From NCBI RefSeq assembly GCF_030652775.1, contig NZ_JAUSPS010000001.1:1-64000 (forward strand): a stretch of 64,000 nucleotides of DNA, written 5' to 3'. Within the stretch, counting starts at the first letter, position 1. Every line of letters begins with the position of its first letter. The DNA comes from Acetobacterium sp. GTDB taxonomy: Bacteria > Bacillota > Clostridia > Eubacteriales > Eubacteriaceae. The position numbers were made by a program, and so were the translations under genes. This document shows, in pieces, positions 8,280-15,907 of the stretch. Under the pieces are notes generated by a model, which did no database searches, had not been told where the DNA came from, and was given only the letters and a program-made list of their open reading frames with translations.

Positions 8280-9527
8280 TCAAGTGGTCATGATTTTCTT
8301 GAGATTGGCAAATCGAGGAAGACCATCTTCTTTCAGCATTTTGGTTTCGCCCTGAATGAGTGGCAGCGCATAGTCGATGAAAGCTGGCAGTAGACCGTTA
8401 CCGGCGGCATTGATCCACTCTCGGGGTATTTTCTTTTCATCATTTGCGACATCAATTAGATCGAACATTTTTATCCGGCATTGGTATTCTTTTCCGGGGA
8501 TTCTTTCAAAGCCGACCATCTGATCGGTAGCACCGGCAAGCGCAACTTCCAGAGCGACCCTGCCGATCGCATAGGCTTCTTCGATGTCTGTACCGGATGC
8601 AAGATGGGCGGCGCATCGCTGAGTAAGACCGAATTCAATCCCGCGAACCTTGGTGTCGATCTTTGTGCCGATAAAGCTGGCCAGGCCAGCGGCAAGTCCG
8701 CCCATTCTTGAATGGCCGAAAGCATCCGTATTCTTGGTCAGATCGGAAAAATAGGCTGAAATGTAAGTGTTGCTTTTGTCCATTATGCCTTCAGAAACAG
8801 CGACAAGAACATCTCCTTTTTTTTCAAAGATGCTGCTCACATCGGCAATGAAATCGGCAAGATCAAAATAGATCTCAGGCAAATAGATCAGATCAGGGCC
8901 AAGACCTTTGTAGGTGGCCAGTGCCGAAGACGCAGTCAGCCATCCGGCGTTTCGACCCATGATTTCCAGAATCGTTATGGAACCGGTTCCATAAACTTTG
9001 GCATCTTTGTAAATCTCCATGCAGGATGTGGCAACGAACTTAGCGGCACTACCGTAGCCGGGGCAGTGATCCGTACCTAAAAGGTCATTGTCGACGGTCT
9101 TAGGGATGCCGATAATCCGGCATTCATAGTTGTTCTGATTCAGATAACTGCTTATTTTGCTGCAGGTATCCATGGAATCATTGCCACCGTTATATAAGAA
9201 ATAACGGATATCATACTTCCGAAATGTATCGAGAATACGCTTGTAATCCGTGTCATCCACAATGAAATCCTTAAGTTTATAACGACAGGTTCCAAACGCT
9301 GAGGCAGGTGTGTATTTCATTAGTGAGAGCTCATAAGGATCCTCCAGATCCATAATATATAATCGATCGCTTAAAACACCCCTGATGCCATTTTCAGCAG
9401 CGTACACCGTTGTGATATGTTCTGAAGCAAGTGCAGCTTCAATGCAGCCAAGGGCACTGGCATTGATGACGGATGTCGGTCCGCCAGATTGACCGATGAG
9501 GCAGGCGCCTTTTAATGGTGTTGTCAT
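8280..9527 (-). CDS. pfp: Phosphofructokinase, pyrophosphate-dependent type
   Basis: A 415-residue PfkA-family enzyme that phosphorylates fructose 6-phosphate in glycolysis and can run in reverse. The N-terminal GQSGGPTSVIN segment binds the phosphoryl donor, and GGNDSMDT and IPKTVDNDL hold the donor and catalytic sites. The lysine in PKTVDND, where ATP enzymes have glycine, points to pyrophosphate as donor. MGRNAGWL is the sugar-phosphate segment. GGAG lies a few nt before the ATG on the minus strand. It is transcribed against its neighbours and appears monocistronic. Donor choice is inferred from the motif only. Confidence 0.88.
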   Translation of the reverse strand: MTTPLKGACLIGQSGGPTSVINASALGCIEAALASEHITTVYAAENGIRGVLSDRLYIMDLEDPYELSLMKYTPASAFGTCRYKLKDFIVDDTDYKRILDTFRKYDIRYFLYNGGNDSMDTCSKISSYLNQNNYECRIIGIPKTVDNDLLGTDHCPGYGSAAKFVATSCMEIYKDAKVYGTGSITILEIMGRNAGWLTASSALATYKGLGPDLIYLPEIYFDLADFIADVSSIFEKKGDVLVAVSEGIMDKSNTYISAYFSDLTKNTDAFGHSRMGGLAAGLASFIGTKIDTKVRGIEFGLTQRCAAHLASGTDIEEAYAIGRVALEVALAGATDQMVGFERIPGKEYQCRIKMFDLIDVANDEKKIPREWINAAGNGLLPAFIDYALPLIQGETKMLKEDGLPRFANLKKIMTT

Positions 9528-9987
9528 AATTTAACTCCTTCTTTCATAGTCAGATTTATATTTTCGCACTCTTTCTAATTCCCGATCCGGCGTTTTATTG
9601 TTTTTTTTGATAGACCCATTTTCATCTTTATCCACAATTCCTGGATTGTTTACAGTTCCCTTAAGTGGCCTCTACACAACAGAACCGTCATTACGATCAC
9701 CTGATGTTTCATTTCATAAACCCATTACGCTGCATCATCATTACTTCATTTGTACCCCTTCCAATCTTTTTTTAACTTAGTCGGTACCATAAAGCAGTTA
9801 AATGACCGGAAATACCAACGTCCCTGATCGCCTGAAAAAACACCCCTGGGAGATTATTATCTGACAGAGGCTATTTTAAACAATAAATGTTAGCGATGGC
9901 AACTAAGCTGTCACCGCCACTCTAAAAAAAAACGAAGTCAGTTTTAACTAGGCCATTATCAACAATCTTTATGGCATTGAAATTGAG
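9528..9987. other. Gene-free stretch upstream of pfp
   Basis: No supported gene is seen. The stretch holds the 5' flank of the minus-strand phosphofructokinase gene. Its right end meets the broken DUF4143 copy. Stop codons are frequent in all frames, which fits decayed sequence between the gene and the fragment. Confidence 0.5.
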
Positions 9988-10260
9988 AGCAATGAAAATT
10001 ATGTTGTGAATGCTTTAACTCAGAAGGGATATCCTTTGTATTACTGGACATCTGGAACATCGAAGGTTGATTTTATGATTGAGAAACAAAGTGATGTTTT
10101 TCCAATGGAGGTTAAAGCAAGGGGAAATGTAAAATCCGGAAGTTTGTCAGTATATGTAAAAAGATATGATCCAACTTATTCGATTCGGATTTCAGGCAAG
10201 AATTTTGGATTTGAAAATAATATTTTGTCGATTCCGTTATATACGGTGTTTTGTTTATAG
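9988..10260 (+). pseudogene. Truncated copy of the AAA/DUF4143 ATPase 3' end
   Basis: From about codon ENYV onward this matches the last 85 or so residues of the ATPase at 6877-8163, with about 10 differences in 83 aligned residues and the same C-terminal PLYxVFCL. The ATPase and N-terminal part is missing and no ribosome binding site precedes it. A GTG at 10006 could start an 84-residue frame, but a stop at 9949-9951 and the lack of the ATP-binding domain argue for a relic of a duplication or deletion. Confidence 0.85.
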
Positions 10261-10533
10261 ATTGTTTAAATGCTGTGTAAAGAAAGAAACAAAGTGAGAC
10301 AATTAGCAGACATTAGTTTGTCTGAGTAGAGTTTTCTTTAATGTTAACGGTGTTTGGGTGTTTTTTTCAATAAAAATGAAATTAAGTTAATTGGCATGGT
10401 ATGATTAATAACAATGAAAGGAGCAAAAAAATAATATTCGGAGAAGTTAAGATAGTTCTCTATCAAAAAAAATGGTATTATCACTGTCTTTTTGAGTTTC
10501 AAAAGACAAAATATAAATTTAAAGGAGAAGAAA
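10261..10533. promoter_or_regulatory. Promoter and leader region of the ChW/DUF3494 gene
   Basis: An extended -10 like sequence (TGGTATGAT, about 10396-10404) lies about 130 bp before the gene start, giving a likely AT-rich leader. No clear -35 or riboswitch was recognised. AAAGGAGAAG at 10521-10530 is the ribosome binding site for the ATG at 10534. Confidence 0.35.
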
Positions 10534-12003
10534 ATGAAAAATTTCAAAAAAACGCAAACCTTGTTGTTGGCATCGTTCCTTTTAGTTGCTAATTTTTTTC
10601 TGGTTGGAAACGTTTTCGCACAGGACAATCAACTTACTACGGAGGCGGCCAGTTCCGTTGGGGTGACATATCAAACCCATATCCAGAATCAAGGGTGGAC
10701 TGGCTGGGTTTCTGATGGAATAATGTCGGGTACGGAAGGTCAGAGCCTTCGGATGGAGGCTCTAAAAATTCAACTGGTTAATGCGCCTGCAGATGCCAGG
10801 ATTGAATACAATGTCCATGTCCAAAATCAGGGCGACCAAACCGTTCGAAAAGATGGCGAACTGGCAGGCACCGAAGGTCAGAGCTTGCGTTTGGAAGCAG
10901 TCACCATTAATCTGATCAACATGCCTGGCTACTCGGTTGAGTATCGTGTCCATATTGAAAATCAGGGTTGGACTCAGGGCTGGGTTTCTGATGGAGCATT
11001 AGCAGGAACCAGAGAAATGGGTTTAAGATTAGAAGCCATGGAAATCAGAATCATAAAAACAGATGATGTCGTTCATCCCGCATCGGTCAGCCTGGATAAA
11101 GAAACCGCCAGTCTTGCCGTTGGTGAGACACAAGCGCTTACAGCAACCGTTTTACCAGCGGATGTTACCAATAAAAACGTCACTTGGTCATCCGAAAATA
11201 CGATTGCGGCCACTGTTGATGAAAATGGTATTGTTACCGGTGTGAGTGCCGGAATTGCCACAATTGTGGTCACAACTGTCGATGGCAATAAGACCGCCAG
11301 TTGTGTCGTAACCGTTTCGGCACCAAGCGAAATCGTTACCGAGCCGGTAAACCTGGGGACAGCTGCTAATTATGCGATCCTGGCAAAAACAGGCATTTCA
11401 ACGGTGCCAGATTCGGCAATTACCGGAGATATCGGCGTTAGTCCAATTGCAGCATCGGCCATTACGGGATTCTCGCTGACGGCAGATGCCACGAATGTCT
11501 TTGCGACTTCCCCTCAAATTACTGGCAAAGCTTACGCGTCAGATTACGCAGCGCCAACAGGTGTTAACCTTACCACCGCGGTAAGTGACATGGAAACGGC
11601 ATATGTTGATGCGGCTGGAAGAGCAGTCAATTATACGGACAAGTTCACCGGCGATATCAGTGGTCAAACACTGACACCAGGCGTTTACAAATGGGATAAC
11701 GAGGTTTTAATCAATTCAGATGTTACCCTTAATGGCGGTCCCAACGATGTTTTCATCTTCCAAATCGCTAAAGGAATCACTCAAGCCAATGACACAACGA
11801 TTATTCTAGCTGGCGGCGTACAAGCCAAAAATATCTTCTGGCAGGCTTCGGAAACCGTTTCAATTGGAACGGGTGCACATTTTGAGGGCATTGTACTGGG
11901 GCAGACAAACATCGGTCTGGGATCTCAAGCATCGATCAATGGTCGCTTATTGACCCAGACAGCAGTAACTTTGATTCAAAGCACCGTTGTCGCTCCCTTA
12001 TAA
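10534..12003 (+). CDS. Secreted ChW-BIG2-DUF3494 (ice-binding-like) protein
   Basis: A 489-residue exported protein. A signal peptide covers residues 1-29 (cleavage after VFA). Three ChW repeats follow at about 42-81, 88-127 and 134-174, then a BIG2 immunoglobulin-like domain at about 182-262, then a DUF3494 domain at about 273-489. DUF3494 is the beta-helix fold of bacterial and fungal ice-binding proteins, though some members are plain adhesins. ChW repeats are thought to tether or bind at clostridial cell surfaces. The second ChW repeat has lost its hallmark GW (it reads NQGDQ). An upstream in-frame ATG at 10492 lacks a ribosome site; GGAG at 10524-10527 supports 10534. Confidence 0.88.
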   Translation: MKNFKKTQTLLLASFLLVANFFLVGNVFAQDNQLTTEAASSVGVTYQTHIQNQGWTGWVSDGIMSGTEGQSLRMEALKIQLVNAPADARIEYNVHVQNQGDQTVRKDGELAGTEGQSLRLEAVTINLINMPGYSVEYRVHIENQGWTQGWVSDGALAGTREMGLRLEAMEIRIIKTDDVVHPASVSLDKETASLAVGETQALTATVLPADVTNKNVTWSSENTIAATVDENGIVTGVSAGIATIVVTTVDGNKTASCVVTVSAPSEIVTEPVNLGTAANYAILAKTGISTVPDSAITGDIGVSPIAASAITGFSLTADATNVFATSPQITGKAYASDYAAPTGVNLTTAVSDMETAYVDAAGRAVNYTDKFTGDISGQTLTPGVYKWDNEVLINSDVTLNGGPNDVFIFQIAKGITQANDTTIILAGGVQAKNIFWQASETVSIGTGAHFEGIVLGQTNIGLGSQASINGRLLTQTAVTLIQSTVVAPL

Positions 12004-12072
12004 ATCAGATCCGAATTCACTGATTTAGTAGAAAAAAACAATCCATTAAATGATTAGTCACGCTTTATATGG

Positions 12073-12131
12073 CTCCCTTCATTGCCGACAGTTAAAATAG
12101 CAAAACTGTTGGTAACTGAAGGGAGTTTTTT
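12073..12131 (+). terminator. Terminator after the ChW/DUF3494 gene
   Basis: A long interrupted stem with outer arms CTCCCTTCA (12073-12081) and TGAAGGGAG (ending about 12125), followed by TTTTTT. It may serve converging transcripts, as the next gene is on the minus strand. Confidence 0.7.
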
Positions 12132-12220
12132 ATTATTGAGATAAATGCCTTCAGATCGATGCCTGGCACTAATTTATAGTTGAGGATGTTTTAAGGTTTT
12201 GGAAAGAGGAATGAAAAATG

Positions 12221-13030
12221 CTAAAGTGAATTATTAAGAATCACACCTAAAAGTCCCCAGGCGGTTCCAAGAATAGCACCTCCGAGCACATCTCGGGGGT
12301 AGTGCATGCCGACATAGATACGGGTGATCCCAACCAGAAATGCCATCAAATAGACAACTAACCAGATGAAAAAGTTGGCGTGATAATAGGGTAATAAAAA
12401 AGTTGCCATAAAAAAAGCTTGACTGGTATGACCACTGGGAAAAGAACTGCCCTTCGCTTGTGATCCAACAATGCGACTATTTTCAATCTTTTTATAGGGT
12501 CGGGTGCGATGAATCAGCACTTTTATAAATTCAACCACTAACCATAATGATAGGGTACCAAATACAAAGGCATAGGCAAGGAGATGATACCCGGAAAAAT
12601 ATAGAATAACGGCAACGACCATAGCAAAAGACCCACTACCAAGCTGAGTAAAAAACAGCATGCACCAATCAAGCCAGGACTTGCGGTGTCCATGCATATT
12701 AAAATAAGAAAAAACCCAGACATCAATGCGCTGACCAACTGACCACACAAGAGAAATGGTGATTAAACCAAAAATCAGCACCAGGCTAATCAGCGTTATT
12801 TGGTTTCTTACGACCCCTAAAAAAATGATCCAGATATAATTAGGAACAAATATAAAAAATAAAACAAAGAAAATGGCAACCATGATTAACCAGTAAAGAG
12901 GTGGAATGTGACGTATCCTGGCGATGATTCTATTCCATGTTCCGTGAATTTCAAGATCCGGCAATGGGGTTTCTTCAGTCGGTTTAAATCTTTTGTCTTT
13001 TACAAATTCATCCTGATTATTTCCCTTCAT
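12221..13030 (-). CDS. PAP2-superfamily membrane phosphatase
   Basis: A 269-residue integral membrane protein with about six hydrophobic helices. It carries the three PAP2 signature motifs: KVLIHRTRP, PSGH and TRIYVGMHYPRD. The family removes phosphate from lipid phosphates such as phosphatidic acid or undecaprenyl pyrophosphate, on the outer membrane face. Its start overlaps the end of the diacylglycerol-kinase-like gene by 14 bp, so the two are co-translated. That pairing suggests opposed kinase/phosphatase steps in lipid or carrier-lipid turnover, but the exact substrate is not shown by sequence. Confidence 0.88.
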   Translation of the reverse strand: MKGNNQDEFVKDKRFKPTEETPLPDLEIHGTWNRIIARIRHIPPLYWLIMVAIFFVLFFIFVPNYIWIIFLGVVRNQITLISLVLIFGLITISLVWSVGQRIDVWVFSYFNMHGHRKSWLDWCMLFFTQLGSGSFAMVVAVILYFSGYHLLAYAFVFGTLSLWLVVEFIKVLIHRTRPYKKIENSRIVGSQAKGSSFPSGHTSQAFFMATFLLPYYHANFFIWLVVYLMAFLVGITRIYVGMHYPRDVLGGAILGTAWGLLGVILNNSL

Positions 13031-13961
13031 TTGACTTTGTTGTACCGACCATTACCGTCAAAGCTTGTTGCAGTACTTCGATTCGTACAGAACCCTCTCC
13101 CAAACTTTGGCCATCGGCCATAACCGACATCGATGGTTCAGTATCAATGATAATTTTACGCACCCGGTAGTGCTGAATCCGGGGATCCTCAGGGCTATCG
13201 GTGCCCACGCCGCTAAGAATATAACCGATCAAATCGAGTTTGGATAGATCAGAAAAAAACATGACATCCAGTAATCCATCATGATATGCATCGGCAGCAC
13301 CAACTTTATAATTACGACCAATATAGGGCATGTTAGAAATTAAGGCGGCATGGCCCAACTCGTTGATTTCCCGATTATCGTCCAGGAAAAGATGGATGTC
13401 GGAGGGGGGCGCAGTCGTGAGGATTCCTAAAAACTCGCCGATACTTGCGACATTACCATGCTGGATATCATCCCCGGAGGGGAAAAGCATCGAAAACAAG
13501 CCCACCGAGCAAAGCTCAATAAAAGGCGTGCTGACATCGTTGCAAGTGACCATGCCCAGATCTATTTTTAAACATCGCCCTGTTCTGAGAAGGGCAATTG
13601 CCGCAGGAATATCAATGGGGATATTGAGGCTAAGTGCCACATTGTTCTGCGTTCCGGCGGGGACAATGCCAAGTGTAGCATTTGAACCGACCAAAGCCTT
13701 CGTGACAGAAGCGACGGTGCCATCGCCGCCACAAACCACAAATAGATCAATTCCTTGTGCAATGGCAGCTTCAACCACTTCCGGCAAGTTACTGTCTGGT
13801 TCGATTAGATAGAGTTCAGGGATAAATTTCCAGGCTTGCATTTCTTTAATAATATCCAGAATTTGTTGGTCTGAGTCGTCATCCGCACCAGCACCAGGAT
13901 TAAAAAAGAGTTTAACCCGCATCGGCAGAACGTTTGCTTTTAGAGCTTCCATAGCTTGCAT
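13017..13961 (-). CDS. Diacylglycerol kinase-like lipid kinase
   Basis: A 314-residue protein of the DAGK/YegS/BmrU family, which phosphorylates diacylglycerol or a similar lipid. The N-terminal FFNPGAGA and the CGGDGTVASV motif bind ATP; the C-terminal half is the beta-sandwich lipid-binding domain. GGAGG lies 8 nt before the ATG at 13961, which supports this start over later in-frame methionines. It is first in a two-gene minus-strand operon with the PAP2 phosphatase. Confidence 0.87.
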   Translation of the reverse strand: MQAMEALKANVLPMRVKLFFNPGAGADDDSDQQILDIIKEMQAWKFIPELYLIEPDSNLPEVVEAAIAQGIDLFVVCGGDGTVASVTKALVGSNATLGIVPAGTQNNVALSLNIPIDIPAAIALLRTGRCLKIDLGMVTCNDVSTPFIELCSVGLFSMLFPSGDDIQHGNVASIGEFLGILTTAPPSDIHLFLDDNREINELGHAALISNMPYIGRNYKVGAADAYHDGLLDVMFFSDLSKLDLIGYILSGVGTDSPEDPRIQHYRVRKIIIDTEPSMSVMADGQSLGEGSVRIEVLQQALTVMVGTTKSNEGK

Positions 13962-14382
13962 ATATTATTCCTCCATAAATTAGTTAATAAAAACGTGCCT
14001 GTTAACTTAAAAAAACCAAGAAAATCAAATATTCTCCAAAATCACGGCAGACATCACTTTTAAACAGGCCAACTGCAAAATAGAGGCATTATTTTATTTA
14101 TACCCGTATTTACGCAAAAAAATCTAAATATATGTTTCAATAATCAATCCCGATAGCTCCCGTCCCCGCGTCTTCGAGAAATGATGACACACGTAGTTTT
14201 TGAAAGATTAACTGTGATTATTGAAGATTTCTGATACAATTAAGCATAGCTCATAAATATGGCAATTTAAAATAAAAATACATCAAGGTGTAGTTACAAT
14301 GCGCCCACAAAATGATTGTAAACACGAAAGTAGTAGTAATGGGTTAAACCATGAAAAGATAAGATACAACGAGGAGAAAAAA
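13962..14382. promoter_or_regulatory. Divergent region between the lipid kinase and gadB
   Basis: No gene is seen. An extended -10 motif (TGATACAAT, about 14232-14240) points rightward to gadB about 140 bp away, leaving a moderately long leader. No acid-stress operator could be recognised. Confidence 0.4.
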
Positions 14383-15798
14383 ATGTTAGTTTCAAGAAAA
14401 TCCCCCAAAGAACAACTAAAAAATGTCTATGCAACCCCTATTCTTGGCTCTGAAGCGAGTGACGAACCGATTCCGCAATTTTCTTTACCGGAAAATCCCT
14501 TAGATCCGGAAATCGCGTATCAATTGATTAAAGATGACTTGATTGATGAAGGGAATGCGCGACAAAATTTAGCGACCTTTTGCCAGTCTTACATGGAGCC
14601 GGAAGCGGTGAAAATTATGGCGGAGACATTAGAAAAAAATGCCATCGACAAGTCGGAATACCCACAAACGGCTGATTTGGAAAGCCGCTGTGTCAATATC
14701 ATTGCAGATTTATGGAATGCTTCAAAAGGGGATGATTTCATTGGTACCTCAACAGTAGGCTCTTCCGAGGCTTGCATGCTTGGTGGTATGGCAATGAAGT
14801 TTGCCTGGCGAAAACGAGCAGAAGCAAAGGGGATGGATATCTATACAAAGAAGCCAAACCTTGTCATCTCTTCCGGCTATCAGGTCTGCTGGGAAAAATT
14901 TTGCGTCTATTGGGATATCGAAATGCGCTTGGTGCCCTTGGATGAAAAGCATATGAGCCTTAACTTAGACCTGGTCTTAGATTGTGTGGATGATTATACC
15001 ATCGGAGTTGTTGCCATCATGGGGATCACTTATACTGGTAAATACGATGATGTTGAAGGCCTTGATCAGATCCTTGAGGAATATAACAAAAGTCACGATC
15101 TCCCGGTATATATTCATGTTGACGGGGCTTCCGGCGGGATGTTTGCTCCATTTATTCATCCTGATTTGAAATGGGATTTCCGACTAAAGAATGTTGTCTC
15201 CATTAATACATCGGGTCATAAATATGGTTTGGTTTATCCGGGAGTCGGTTGGATTCTGTGGAAGGATAAAAAGTACTTACCTTCTGAATTGATTTTCAAT
15301 GTCAGCTATCTCGGCGGAAGTATGCCAACCATGGCCATTAATTTTTCTCGTTCTGCCAGCCAAATCATCGGTCAATATTTTAATTTCCTCCGTTGTGGCC
15401 GTCAGGGATATATCAGTATTCATCAAAGAACCCAGGATGTAGCGGTTTATATCGGAAAAGAAATTAAGAAAACGGGACTCTTTGAAATTTTCAACGATGG
15501 CAAAAATATACCCATCGTTTGCTGGAAGCTAAAGCCGGAGGCAAACAAAGAATGGAGTCTTTATGATTTAGCTGATCGGGTGAGAATGAACGGTTGGCAG
15601 GTTCCAGCCTATCCATTGCCGGATAATTTAACGGATGTCATCATCCAGCGGGTGGTTGTCCGCCAAGATCTAAACATGCAAATTGCGATTCAATTCATCA
15701 ATGACTTCAAACATGCGATTCAAGAACTTGATTCGGCACATATTCTGATTCATGGCAAAGCTACTGAAAACAAAGGCCCATCAGGATTTACGCATTAA
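14383..15798 (+). CDS. gadB: Glutamate decarboxylase (PLP-dependent)
   Basis: A 471-residue enzyme converting glutamate to GABA and CO2 while consuming a proton. It aligns across its length with bacterial GadA/GadB: GTSTVGSSEACMLGG near the N-terminus, the HVDGASGG segment, and the PLP lysine in NTSGHKYGLVYPG. GAGGAG at 14371-14376 favours the ATG at 14383 over an in-frame ATG at 14299. The C-terminus ends in a histidine-containing tail (SGFTH), where the E. coli enzyme has its pH-sensing His. No glutamate/GABA antiporter gene is adjacent, so export of GABA must depend on a gene elsewhere. Confidence 0.93.
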   Translation: MLVSRKSPKEQLKNVYATPILGSEASDEPIPQFSLPENPLDPEIAYQLIKDDLIDEGNARQNLATFCQSYMEPEAVKIMAETLEKNAIDKSEYPQTADLESRCVNIIADLWNASKGDDFIGTSTVGSSEACMLGGMAMKFAWRKRAEAKGMDIYTKKPNLVISSGYQVCWEKFCVYWDIEMRLVPLDEKHMSLNLDLVLDCVDDYTIGVVAIMGITYTGKYDDVEGLDQILEEYNKSHDLPVYIHVDGASGGMFAPFIHPDLKWDFRLKNVVSINTSGHKYGLVYPGVGWILWKDKKYLPSELIFNVSYLGGSMPTMAINFSRSASQIIGQYFNFLRCGRQGYISIHQRTQDVAVYIGKEIKKTGLFEIFNDGKNIPIVCWKLKPEANKEWSLYDLADRVRMNGWQVPAYPLPDNLTDVIIQRVVVRQDLNMQIAIQFINDFKHAIQELDSAHILIHGKATENKGPSGFTH

Positions 15799-15907
15799 AA
15801 AATTCACCCCCTGCTTTGTTTTCGTCGGCATTCAAAAAAAACAAACTATCGTAGCGAAATGCGGTAAGCGAGAAGAGCGAGAAAACTAAATATAAAGAGG
15901 ATATAAA

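Noticed and set aside
9598-9780. 60-codon frame in the gap before the broken ATPase copy
   Set aside because: No ribosome site, unusual residue make-up and no recognisable family.
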